Shown in pieces: positions 24,824-34,761 of a stretch of 64,000 nucleotides of DNA. How positions within the stretch are numbered: position 1 is the first letter of the stretch; each line of letters opens with the position of its first letter. This DNA comes from Carettochelys insculpta (Eukaryota > Chordata > Testudines > Carettochelyidae). The stretch covers positions 26,628,598 to 26,692,597 of the forward strand of contig NC_134138.1 in assembly GCF_033958435.1 (NCBI RefSeq). The letters are read 5' to 3'. The notes under the pieces were generated by a model. It was given only the letters and a program-made list of their open reading frames with translations. It made no database searches and was not told the origin of the DNA. A program made the position numbers and the translations under genes.

Positions 24824-25826
24824 CTGGAAAAGTATAACTAGTGGGGTTCCACAGGGGTCTGTTTTAGGACCGGTTCTGTTCAATATCTTCATTAACGATT
24901 TAGATATTGACATAGAAAGTACACTTATTAAGTTTGCAGATGATACCAAGCTGGGAGGGGTTGCAACTTCTATGGAGGATAGGGTCATAATTCAAAAGGA
25001 TCTGGATAAACTGGAGAAATGGGCTGAGGTAAACAGGATGAAGTTTAATAAGGACAAATGCAAAGTGCTCCACTTAGGAAGGAACAATCAGTGTCACACA
25101 TACAGAATGGGAGAGGACTGCCTAGGAATGAGTACAGCAGAAAGGGATCTAGGGGTTATAGTGGACCACAAGTTAAATATGAGTCAACAGTGTGATACTG
25201 TTGCAAAAAAAGCAAACATGATTCTAGGATGCATAAACAGGTGTGTTGTGAACAAAACACGAGAAGTCATTCTTCCGCCCTACTCTGCGCTGGTTAGGCC
25301 TCAGCTGGAGTATTGTGTCCAGTTCTGGGCACTGCAGTTCAGGAAGGATGTGGAGAAATTAGAGAGGGTCCAGAGGAGAGCAACGAGAATGATCAAAGGT
25401 CTAGAGAACATGACCTATGAAGAAAGGCTGAAAGAACTGGGCTTGTTTAGTTTGGAAAAGAGAAGATTGAGGGGGGACATGATAGCAGTTTTCAGGTATC
25501 TAAAAGGGTGTCATAAGGCAGAAGGAGGGAACTTGTTCTTCTTGGCCTCTGAGGATAGAACAAGAGGCAATGGACTTAAATTGCAGCAGGGGAGGTTCAG
25601 GTTGGACATTAGGAAAAAGTTCCTAACTGTCAGGGTGATCAAACACTGGAACGAATTGCCAAGGGAGGTGGTAGAATCTCCATCACTGGAGATATTTAAG
25701 AAGAGGTTAGATAGATGGCTTTCAGGGATGGTCTAGAAAGTGCATGGTCCAGCTGTGGGGGCAGGAGGCTGGACTCGATGGCCTCTCGAGGTCACTTCCG
25801 GTCCTACTATTCTATGATTCTATGAC
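24824..25826 (+). mobile_element. CR1 LINE, 5'-truncated, young-looking
   Basis: The copy begins inside the reverse transcriptase (ctgctggaaaagtataacta) and ends in the CR1 3' untranslated region. It carries cgatggcctctcgaggtcac and closes with two ATTCTATG-type octamers at about 25810-25826. CR1 integrates without a regular TSD and none is seen. The second CR1 at 28.2-29.9 kb is the same subfamily by protein identity. It sits in sequence that has its own transposon-like terminal motif at 24770, so it probably inserted into an older element. Confidence 0.92.
24825..25736 (+). CDS. CR1 reverse transcriptase, C-terminal 303 codons, open
   Basis: The frame encodes the second half of a CR1 reverse transcriptase. 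It starts at CWKSITSGVPQGSVLGP, continues through the catalytic box KFADDTKLGG about 37 residues in, then [39 protein letters not shown] and the C-terminal SLEIFKKRLDRWLSGMV. No stop or frameshift interrupts it, and both catalytic aspartates are present. The endonuclease and the first reverse transcriptase motifs are missing because of 5' truncation. The open frame continues upstream to 24774, but those residues come from flanking DNA. It has no start of its own and is not expected to make a functional protein. Confidence 0.9.
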   Translation, partial: WKSITSGVPQGSVLGPVLFNIFINDLDIDIESTLIKFADDTKLGGVATSMEDRVIIQKDLDKLEKWAEVNRMKFNKDKCKVLHLGRNNQCHTYRMGEDCLGMSTAERDLGVIVDHKLNMSQQCDTVAKKANMILGCINRCVVNKTREVILPPYSALVRPQLEYCVQFWALQFRKDVEKLERVQRRATRMIKGLENMTYEERLKELGLFSLEKRRLRGDMIAVFRYLKGCHKAEGGNLFFLASEDRTRGNGLKLQQGRFRLDIRKKFLTVRVIKHWNELPREVVESPSLEIFKKRLDRWLSGMV

Positions 25827-27560
25827 AGAATGCTCTGAGCATCTACACGGTTAAAGCTCTCTGTTGACAGTTTTTCAACAGAACTTAGCTGTTCTGTTGG
25901 CAGAGTTATATCTCTCCCTGTTCAGGTACAATGCCTCTGTCAACAGTGTTTTGTCAACGAAGTACCCCTGTAGACAGTTCAGTCAACAGAGCAGGTCCTC
26001 CATGGCAGCTGGCAGTTGGAGCTGGGAGACGCCCTCTCCACAGCTAGTGGGGCTCTATGGTTATTGCTTCCACCAACCCTTAAGGCAACAGGGCTCCAAG
26101 AAGCCCTGTGTAGGAAGCTGGGGACATGGCTGCATATTGGCAGCACGTTCTCAGTCCCACACCCCACCAGCAAAGTCATCACCTCAGACCTGGGATCATC
26201 CTCAGAGCCACAGGACGTCCCAACCTCTGACCCTGACTCCAGCCAGGGCATGTTGACCATCATCCTGTCTTCTGGTTCCTCCAATACTGCAGCATTGGCG
26301 TGGGCATCCCCAGGCCTGTTTTGGGCACCCAATGGGGAGCGCCCCCATGGGGATCGTACAGCAGTTGAGTGGGGGGTTGCCAGGGCATGCTACAGTCCCT
26401 AACGGGAAGCCCTGCCGGGCATCCAAGTCCCGGTCTGTGGCACGCACCCACTAGGGTGTCCCACCCAGACCCCATGGGTGGCCCCTGAACACAGCTGCTG
26501 GCCTGCTCACAGCAAGGACCTTGGGAGAGGCAGCCGCCTACCCCACCATGCCTATGAGCATGCCAGCCACCTGGGCAATGGGCCCAAACCTCTTACCCAA
26601 TCTTGGGGCATGGCTCCCTGCTATCAGGCATGGTCATAAGTTATGGCCATCACCCACCCACCTTGAATGTGCTATGGGCTGCAGGCATGCAGTGGCGGAG
26701 AGGCCCCAGGGAGGCTCCAGCTGCACCTGACACACCCTCCGCTTACGGGGGTGGACTGCTATATGACTGCCCCCACCCCTTGGGGCACCAGCCCCTGAGG
26801 CTGGCCCAACAGGGGGCTGAGGTCAGTCTGGTGCCCATGACACCACAGTGTCCCCATCCAACATGGCCACGTCCTGGGGGCATGGGTGGACAGACCCCTG
26901 ATGGACCCACACCAAGGTCTGGGAGGAGGTTGCTGTGGGGGCGGGGTGGGCCACGGGGGCTGTGCAGTGGTATGAAACCATCCTACAGCTGCCCCATCGA
27001 AGGCCAGGCCAGCCCCACCTCTCGGACAGGTAGTGCTGGTGAAGAGACCAAGCCAGTGGGACCAGGATGAGCATCGCTCAGGAAAGACATATCACCGCCC
27101 TGGTGAACACCTGCAGCCCAAGGGTCCATCGCCACCTTGCAGATAATGGATACTGGGTGTTGGCAGCTGTCATCCATGAGGAGAACACTATTGCCTGGGA
27201 GCTGCTGCAGGCAGAGTGGGAACAGCTGCAAAGCTAGATGCAGTTCTTGGAACTGTGGCTGGCCTGGGTGGACCATGCCCTGGACCTGGTTGAGGCCTGG
27301 CTGGCCTGGGGCCAAGTATCCCAGGGCTCTGCCAGCCCCCAGCCCCCACTGCTGATGTCTCTCCTGCTGTCCCCGCGCCCGCGCCCCAGGTGCTGTTACA
27401 GGCCCTATGGTGGGCAGCAGCGGTAACCCAAACCCACACCCCTCAGGCTCCCCCTTGGCTCCCCCCGAATCCCTGCTGAGCCTGACCCTGTGGCTGCCCC
27501 CTCTCCACTTCCCCATGCACCCATCATTTTAGCACATCTCCAGGGTTACATCTCTTTCTC
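25827..27560. other. GC-rich unassigned block, possibly a non-autonomous DNA element
   Basis: This segment is much richer in GC than its surroundings and begins with repeated ctgttgacag and ctgtcaacag-type motifs (25858-25990). The motif gtcgacag also occurs just before the CR1 at 24797-24804, so the CR1 may have split one larger element. No right terminus was found. The 46-bp patch at 26669-26714 recurs at 21877. Long open frames on both strands here reflect base composition. Confidence 0.45.
27067..27426 (+). pseudogene. Possible decayed frame in the GC-rich block
   Basis: From ATG at 27067 a frame of 56 codons runs to TAG at 27235 and then continues open to 27426. The peptide is rich in Trp, Leu, Glu and Gln (for example TIAWELLQAEWEQLQ). 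This has the style of helical C-terminal tails of transposon-borne Myb/SANT-like proteins, but I cannot name a family. No start context or conserved partner is visible. It may be chance. Confidence 0.25.
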
Positions 27561-28231
27561 CTACTGCCCTGAGGCTGGTATTGCACTTTTATAATATGGT
27601 AAAATAGCACCATTATATTTAACACATATTCAATAGGGGATTTCTCCTCCCATCCTCCCCGTCACCAACTTTTCCTTATTTGTATTTCCTTGCCTTGCTA
27701 ATGTTGGGATGTCTTTTTGTAAAGGTTAGTATATGAGTGATCTCAACTTATTATTATATATGTCAATTCTCTACTAGGGCCCTTTTGTGGTTGGGGATTA
27801 CATTTGTTATTCCTGTCCTAACCAGTTATTTTGGTTCTTTCCAAATCGTGAGACACTTGTCATGTTTAAAAGGGTCTGAACTTAGAAAGCTCCCCCATGC
27901 CAGACTACTTCAATGCATATTTGCAGTCACAGCTATATATGGGCCTTATAGTTTAGCTTATTCCCATCTATTTAGGTGGAAAATCACACATTTATGTATG
28001 CTAAATTTGCCTTAGTTCCATGTACAGGCCGTGACCTGTAGGTCCCTGGAACTACAGCCAAAATAACTGTAGTATACCTACCTATTATAATAAAATATAC
28101 CTATTCTAACAAAAATAATGCCTATCGAGTATACCTATAAAATATACCTGTTATAATAAAATAGTCAAACCCCTAAGAAACATATGAGAAAAGATATCTA
28201 GGCAAGGAAGTAGTTTAACCTTAGATGTATC
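27561..28231. other. Unassigned AT-rich DNA
   Basis: No gene is recognised. The interval 28070-28165 has a loose repeat of tatacctattataataaaat-like motifs, a degenerate AT-rich low-complexity stretch. Confidence 0.4.
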
Positions 28232-29925
28232 TCATAGAATCATGGAATCAGAATCCTAGGATTAGAAGGGACCTCGAGAGGCCATTGAGTCCATCCCCCT
28301 GCCCTCATGGCAGGACCAAGTACTGTCTAAACCATCCCTGATAGACATCTATCTAACCTGTTCTTAAATATCTCCAGTGATGGAAATTCTACAACCTCCC
28401 TTGCCAATTTATTCCACTGTTTGACCACCCTGACAGTTAGGAACTTTTTCCTAATGTCCAACCTAAACCTCCCTTGCTGCAGTTTAAGACCATTGCTTCT
28501 TGTTCTATCCTCAGAGGCCAAGAAGAACAAGTTTTCTTCCTCCTCCTTATGATACCCTTTTAGATACCTGAAAACTGCTATCATGTCTCCCCTCAATCTT
28601 CTCTTTTCCAAACTAAACAAGCCCGATTCTTTTAGCCTTTCTTCATAGGTCACGTTCTCTAGACCTTTAATCATTCTTGTTGCTCTTTTCTGGACCCACT
28701 CTAATTTCTCCACATCTGTCTTGAACTGCGGTGCCCAGAACTGGACACAATACTCCAGCTGAGGTCTAACCAGCGCAGAGTAGAGCGGAAGAATGACTTC
28801 TCGCGTCTTATTCACAACATACCCATTAATGCATCCCAGAATCACGTTTGCTTTTTTTGCAACAGCATCACACTGTTGACTCATTTAGCTTGTGGTCCAC
28901 TATAACTCCTAGATCCCTTTCTGCTATCGTCATTCATAGACAGTCTCTTCCCATTCTGTATGTGTGAAACAGATTGTTCCTTCCCAAGTGGAGCAGTGTG
29001 CATTTGTCCTTATTAAACTGCATCCTGTTTACCTCAGTCCATTTCTCCAATTCATCCAGATCATTTTGGATTATGACCCTGTCTTCCAAAGCAGTTACAA
29101 CCCCTCCCAGCTTGGTATCATCTGCAAACTTAATAAGCATACTTTCTATGCCAATATCTAAATCGGTGATGAAGATATTGAACAGAACCGGTCCTAAAAC
29201 AGACCCCTGCAGAACCCCACTCGTTATACTTTTCCAGCAGGATTGAGAACCATTAACAACTACTCTCTGAGTATGGTTATCCAGCCAGTTATGCACCCAC
29301 CTTATAGTAGCCTCATTTGAGATGTATTTGCCTAGTTTATTGATAAGAATATCGTGCGAGACCGTATCAAATGCTTTACTAAAGTCTAGGTATACTACAT
29401 CCACCGCTTCTCCCCATCCACAAGGCTTGTTATTCAATGAAAGAAAGCTATGAGATTGGTTTGACATGATTTGTTCTTTACAAATCCACTCTGGCTGTTC
29501 CCTATCACCTCACCACCTTCCAAGTGCTTGCAGATGATTTCTTTAATTACCTGCTCCATTATCTTTCCTGGCACAGAAGTTAAGTTGACTGGCCTGTAGT
29601 TTCCTGGGTTATTCTTATTCCCCTGTTTATGGATGGGCACTATATTTGCCCTTTTCCAGTCTTCTGGAATCTTTCCTGTCTCCCATGATTTTCCAAAAAT
29701 GATAGCGAAAGTCTCAGACCCTCTATCCTTGAGTCTCAGACCCTTGAATAATTCTTGAGTATTCTAGGATGCATTTCATCAGGCCCTGGTGACTTGCAGA
29801 CATCTAATTTTTCTAAGTGATTTTTAACTTGTTCTTTTTTTATTTCAACTTCTAACCCTACCCCTTTCCCACTAGCATTCACTATGTTAGGCATGTGCCT
29901 CATGTACCTATTATGTATGTCAGTT
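28232..29925 (-). mobile_element. CR1 LINE, 5'-truncated, minus strand
   Basis: The 3' octamer end lies at 28232 (catagaatcatggaatc) and the coding region runs leftward from about 29910. The protein is the same CR1 subfamily as the copy at 24.8 kb. The copy extends further 5', including the start of the reverse transcriptase domain, but lacks the endonuclease. The two copies lie about 2.4 kb apart in opposite orientation, so this stretch could form a large imperfect hairpin of roughly 1 kb arms. Confidence 0.92.
28327..29640 (-). pseudogene. CR1 reverse transcriptase, frameshifted
   Basis: Minus-strand frames give, in order: NYRPVNLTSVPGKIMEQV (near 29600), VDVVYLDFSKAFDTVSHD (near 29400), GSVLGPVLFNIF and IKFADDTKLGGVV (near 29110), then, after a shift near 28900, [18 protein letters not shown] and [17 protein letters not shown]. 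These are the ordered motifs of a CR1 reverse transcriptase. At least two frame changes (near 29440 and 28900) break it. The catalytic box is intact. A functional product is not expected. Confidence 0.88.
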
Positions 29926-30741
29926 CATTGCCAAGACACTGCTATGGCTGAATATGTACCTGTGGTCAGAACTTCCTCTTAAATTCTATTTTCTGCTCCC
30001 CAGTTACTTGGGGTTTTCCATTGGGCCATTTATCTTACCAAAATTCACCGGCACAAGACTTACGCCAACTTGCTGAAGTGAATGTCTTACAGGATACAGG
30101 TTTGCTGGTTTCTTGCATTACTAATGAATATTATGCAAAGCAGGGGCTATAATAAAGGCAAGCTCACCCTCTGGGCTACACTTATTCACATTAGTAGGAT
30201 TTTGACTCTCCCCTCTGGTGAGTCCATAATGTTAGCCTTCATCATTTGGAAAATTTTTTAACGCCTCAGTGCTGCTCCTCATGCTTGGGAATAGGTCCCA
30301 GTAAAAACCTGTCAAAGCCGCCACATCATCCTTTTTTCCCAAACGCTCAGGCCTTAAAACTTTTTCCTGATTCCTACAAAACTTGACAAAAATTAGGCTG
30401 TTGGTGCCCCAAGACCGATGCCTATCATGCAGACTAATTTTGCCTCTAGGGCTGCAATTAATGCTCTCTAATGGGCGCAAGTAACGCAAGGCGGAATTAA
30501 TGCGTTAAAAATTAATGTGTTAATTGCAAGCTTTAATGCACATTACTTGACAGCAGGGACTTCTGGCAGGGCTCCATGCCCCAGCCACTCACAGTTGCGG
30601 AGCTGGTGGCAGGGGTCCATGCTCCAGCCAGCTCCCAGACATGGTGCTGCCTCCAGCTGGGATCCCGCGACTGTGGGGCTGCTCCCCACTTCCTTCCAGA
30701 CTGATCAGGTCCTGAAGGTGCCAGACCCAGGAGATGCAACC
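29926..30741. other. Mostly unassigned; TTAAT-rich repeat near 30480-30545
   Basis: No gene is recognised. The stretch 30480-30545 repeats taatgcgttaaa-like motifs in both orientations and then passes into GC-rich sequence at 30545-30740. This suggests a DNA-transposon end, but I could not define its partner. Confidence 0.35.
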
Positions 30742-30758
30742 TGTACTTGTATGGTAAC

Positions 30759-30994
30759 AGAGAGAAAGCTGTGCTAGTCTATATACTATCAACACAAAAA
30801 AGCAGTCAAGTAGCACTTTAAAGACTACCAAAATAATTTATTAGGTGAGCTTTCATGGGACAGACCCACTTCTTCAGACCATAGCCATAGTCTGTTCTGG
30901 TATAGCTATGGTCTGAAGAAGTCTCACAAAAGCTCACCTAATAAATTATTTTGGTAGTCTTTAAAGTGCTACTTGACTGCTTTTTTGTTTTGAC
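30759..30994 (-). mobile_element. Penelope-like palindromic element (second family), 17-bp TSD
   Basis: TGTACTTGTATGGTAAC at 30742-30758 recurs at 30995-31011 with one difference. The element contains the unit ending actttaaagactaccaaaat twice in inverted orientation around a centre near 30890. The left terminus, reversed, reads actagcacagctttctctct, the 3' end of this family. It matches the single-orientation copy at 47796-48053. The minus-strand copy of the hammerhead core is preserved, while the plus-strand copy has lost part of its second stem. Confidence 0.8.
30843..30877 (-). ncRNA. Hammerhead-ribozyme-like core
   Basis: Read on the minus strand: CTGAAGA, then A, stem strand GTGGG, loop TCTGT, stem strand CCCAT, GAAA, then GCTCACCT. 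The seventh core position is variable in hammerheads, so CTGAAGA is allowed. The second stem holds with one G-U pair. The third stem would be very short and weak. Cleavage activity is uncertain. Confidence 0.45.
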
Positions 30995-31011
30995 TGTACT
31001 TGTATAGTAAC

Positions 31012-31964
31012 TGGATTTTAGAACTTCAGCTATGTATGTCACAGTTCTAAACAGTCAGTGTGAGGTGAACAATTTTATGGACTGTTTGGAGAAGAAACAG
31101 CCATTTTAGATTGGAAAAATTGGAAAAAATATCAGTTTTGCAATCTTTTCTAGAGGAAACCTGATTCTCCTAAGTGAGCGGAGATGCGTTTGATTTCTAA
31201 TTGGCATTTTAACATAGAATGGTGTTTGGAAATATCACACCTCTAAGGCAAGTTTGGGGTTGCTCTCAAACCTAGGTAAACTCAGGTAGCTTCAGAATTT
31301 TCAGTAAACAACGTGCACTCTCCATTAATTGCTGTTCTGCTTTTAGAAAGTGTCTCTCAGTTATAGAAGCACAAAAAGTCATCCTTTGTTATCCATTCAG
31401 AAACCAAATGAGAATATTTGTGAATATTTATTCACATATGTGGATTTTGTCCCAAATTTTCAAAACAGTGGGCAGTACCAAAACTCTATGTGTGTGTATG
31501 GATATGTACTCGTGTACTGCATTCATGACTTTGTCTATACAGTTTAGGCTAATACACACTTCAAAATCTGGGTCTTATTATTCAGGTTCTTTTCATTACC
31601 ATTGTCCTCTGTGCATCAAAGATTTCATGGATTTCCATGAATCTCACTTGATGTTGAAGCTTGCTTTGATTAGCCTGTATTTAAGTGGCAGGCGGTTGTT
31701 TGAGGTCTTGTGGTGAGATCAGTAGAGAAAGCTGACTTCTCATATTCATGTTCTACCTGAACCAGCAGTTAAATATACAAGACTTAAACAATTTTACATA
31801 GTCCTGAATGCATTGTGCGAATACTAGCAAATCTCCAAACCTGTTACCAGTAATATTGTCTGTTGCTTTTGATTTGGATACATTTGCAGCCATTACTTCA
31901 CTGCTCAGTTATTAAGCGCACCAATGACAGATGTAGCAGCATATGCTCATGGGCTGTCTGCCAC
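31012..31964. other. Unassigned DNA
   Basis: No gene or defined repeat recognised. Confidence 0.4.
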
Positions 31965-31967
31965 ATA

Positions 31968-32391
31968 GGCCAGGTCTACACTAGCCCTCTTCTTTGAAGG
32001 GGGTGTGGAAATGACACAGACAGGAGAATATCAATGAGGCACTATCATGCATATGCAGCACCTCATTAGCATAATGGCAGCTGCATGAATTTCAAAGCTG
32101 CTAACTTCGAAGTGCTGACAGGCAGTCTAGCCATGGGCACTTTGAAATACACGCCCATCTTCAAAATTCCCTTACTCCCAATTTGTAAGGGAATTTTGAA
32201 GTTGGGTGAGTATTTCAAAGCACTTGTGGCTAGACTGCCTGTCAGCACTTCGAAGGTAGCAGCTTCAAAATTTGCATAGCCGCCATTATGCCAAAGAGGC
32301 ACTGTGTATGCATGGCATCACCTCATTGATATTTCCTGGCCTGTGTCATTTCCGTGCCCCTTTGAAGAAGAGGGCTAGTGGCGACACAGCC
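31968..32391. mobile_element. 424-bp foldback MITE, ATA target duplication
   Basis: The whole element is one long inverted repeat with arms of about 200 bp. The left end GGCCAGGTCTACACTAGCCC pairs with the right end GGGCTAGTGGCGACACAGCC, and the centre lies near 32180 (cccttactcc and ttgtaaggga). ATA flanks both sides (31965-31967 and 32392-32394). It shares its ends with the elements at 35191, 36179 and 13820. It has no coding capacity. A 3-bp TSD suggests the Harbinger or CACTA-related groups. Confidence 0.85.
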
Positions 32392-32394
32392 ATA

Positions 32395-33427
32395 AAGTTA
32401 AACAGAAAATAGTCTCATCTGGGAACACACAGCAAACAATACCTAGTGGTCAGTTCTCTTAATTGTACAACATTTTGCTAAAATTATTCTCCTTAGCAAC
32501 AACAGGGAGAGATTTTTTTGTTCAGCTAAAGGTTCTTTGGTATTCTGTTTGACTGTCTTAATTTCATATGGCTAGCGGTAGATGTGTATCCAGCTAGACT
32601 TGCTCTTTGACCTGTGAGGAGCAAAGTTGGCAATCAGCAGTACTGGCTCTTTGCCCAGGTAGCTGTACCATTTATTACTACTCCTGAGTCTTCTGGTTTG
32701 AAGTCTGTCTTGCAGCAGGGGATGCTTTATTGCCGAGGAAATGTACTAATTTTGTAGTGGTCTTTTTCAATTGAAGAGTGGGAAGTAGTTGCAAATACCA
32801 AGTTTCAGACCTATCTGCGGCTGCAGGACCTCTCTAGTGTATGATAAAAAGTGTGTGTGTTGGGGGGAGCGGAGGGGAGCGGCTAACTGAAAATGCAGAG
32901 CTGTGGGTCAACCCATTGGTCAATCATAGCAAATGAGGAAATGATTGGAAACTCACCAGTGCTGGAAATACTCTGGCACTGTGAAAATAAATTCTCCATT
33001 CAAGGAGCTACAGTGAAAAAGCTGTCAGCAAATAATCTCTGCAAGTTTTGCTTTTTTGATGAACTGCTGCAATTATCAGATAATTTGAGATTTAGTTTGC
33101 TTAGCAAAAGGTGGATGATCTTTAGCCATATATATTGTTAAGAATGTTGTGTATTAAGTTTTTGCATTGGAGGATCTTGCTGACCTTAGCGAAACCTCAA
33201 AACAACCAGTTAGGTAGTGTGGTGTTCTTTTCAATGAACCCAGAACCATAAGCCACCAGGTGACCTATTTGCTATAGCTGTTTCAATCTTTGCAGAAAAT
33301 TCAGCAGTATCAGCTTCCTGCAATATAACTCCATCGGCTTTATCACCAAACTCCTCGAGACTGCTAGTCTAGATGTTGCCTTGCAGATAGAATAACGTGA
33401 ACTCCCATTCCCCCATAAACTCATACA
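32395..33427. other. Unassigned DNA
   Basis: No gene is recognised. A GT-rich and G-rich low-complexity run lies at about 32850-32882. Confidence 0.4.
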
Positions 33428-33648
33428 TTCATGGAGGCTAGGTCCATTAATGGCTATTAGCCAGGATGGGTAAGGAATGGTGTCCCTAGCCTCTGTTTGT
33501 CAGAGGTTGGCTATGAATGGCAGGAGAGAGTTCATTACCTGTTTGGTTCACTCCCTCTGGGGCACCTGGTATTGGCCACTGTCGTCAGACAGGATACTGG
33601 GCTAGATGGACCTTTGGTCTGATCCAGTATGTCTATTCTTATGTTCTT
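33428..33648 (+). mobile_element. CR1/L3-type LINE 3' end
   Basis: The sequence contains ggctattagccaggatggg, then ctctggggcacctggtattg, then gggctagatggacctttggt, and ends in cttatgttctta. This is the common 3' untranslated end of a turtle CR1 lineage, recognised from its order of motifs. Only the non-coding tail remains. Confidence 0.85.
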
Positions 33649-34449
33649 ACTTCTCTCTTCAATATTCACTCCTCCTTACTGGACTCTCACAGAAATTAAG
33701 TGTATTGCCAAAGAGACAGAATGCACACCAGTCTGTTAAGTTAGGTCAAGATACACTATACTTGAGTATAAGGGCACTAAGATATTTTAGGGTAAAAGTA
33801 AAAATAAATTTAACAAAGAAAAGAGATTGATGTAATTTATGTAATACTAAGCAAGGGGAAAATACAGTTATGGTTACAAAACATGCTTTCTAGTTACTAA
33901 AATTTAATTTTAAGCCATTTTCTTATGTACATCAAGTAGGGATCTTGAAAGGGTTTTGATAATTGTAGCACTTATATCCTGTGATATATGTCAACATCCA
34001 CAGGTCCGACACATGCCTATCACAACATGTGGTATACCTCATTCAGTGCATTAAATGCATCAGTAACAACCATGTGCTTAAAATCAGACAATTCCTGTCA
34101 TGTTGCAGGAAAATAAGATAAAAAAACATCATTTCACTTGTGAGTGAACACTTTCCCGTATCTGAGCTGTCAGCACTCATCTGCAAAGGAAATCTGCACA
34201 GCAGTTTCAAAAGACCAGACTAGGAACTTACATTCATAACTTTGCTAGACACAGTCATAGGACTGACTAGAAACACTGAATTTATGGTTTTTAGAAACAA
34301 AATCTATAACAAACCAAGAAATCCCCACTCCTGCAGATGCCTTTCCCCGCTTCTCTTTTCCCCCCATAACAGGAGGGTTGTTAGCAAGATGCTTCACTTT
34401 CCATATAGATCTGTTGCACTTGTATTTAGCTGTGACACTCTAAGTACAT
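33649..34449. other. Unassigned DNA
   Basis: No gene or defined repeat recognised. Confidence 0.4.
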
Positions 34450-34466
34450 TTTCCAAACTTAACAGC

Positions 34467-34668
34467 AATGAAGGGTCCTGTGGCACCTTATAGACTAACA
34501 GAAAAGTTTTGAGCATGAGCTTTCGTGAGCACAGACTCACTTCATCAGATGCAGTGAGTCTGTGCTCACGAAAGCTCATGCTCAAAACTTTTCTGTTAGT
34601 CTATAAGGTGCCACAGGACCCTTCATTACTGTTACAGATCCAGACTAACACGGCTACCCCTCCGATAC
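34467..34668 (-). mobile_element. Penelope-like palindrome, 17-bp TSD
   Basis: TTTCCAAACTTAACAGC at 34450-34466 recurs at 34669-34685 with one difference. The left arm aagggtcctgtggcacctta runs to the centre near 34550 and is mirrored almost perfectly by ataaggtgccacaggaccct. The right arm then continues 45 bp further to the family terminus cggctacccctccgatac. The arms of about 80 bp are nearly identical, so the inverted junction formed at or shortly before insertion. The minus-strand unit carries an intact hammerhead core. Confidence 0.85.
34511..34548 (-). ncRNA. Hammerhead-ribozyme-like core, best preserved
   Basis: On the minus strand the order is CTGATGA, A, stem strand GTGAG, loop TCTGTG, stem strand CTCAC, GAAA, then GC, loop TCAT, GC, TC. 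Every invariant core position of a hammerhead ribozyme is present. The third stem is minimal (an A-U pair plus GC/GC with a 4-base loop), as described for hammerheads in Penelope-like elements. The predicted cut follows the final C at 34511. The first stem is poor in this single unit; dimeric transcripts could help. Confidence 0.6.
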
Positions 34669-34761
34669 TTTCCAAACTTAATAGCTCTGTGTAAACGTGA
34701 AAGCTTTTCTCTTTCACCAACAGACTTTGGTCCAATAAAAAGTGTTCTCTCATCCACCTTG

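Noticed and set aside
26603..27516. Open frames of 155 and 177 codons in the GC-rich block
   Set aside because: Several frames are open on both strands at once, with Pro, Gly and Gln-rich peptides and no family signature. I do not call a gene.
25827..27560. CpG island or promoter of a host gene
   Set aside because: GC is high, but paired transposon-like motifs, a patch repeated elsewhere and the lack of any adjacent exon make a repeat more likely. It is kept as unassigned.
34467..34668. Reading the palindromic repeats as MITEs with terminal inverted repeats
   Set aside because: The right side extends beyond the mirror arm to a fixed terminus, TSDs vary from 11 to 17 bp, and a single-orientation copy exists at 47.8 kb. 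These fit a retroelement better.
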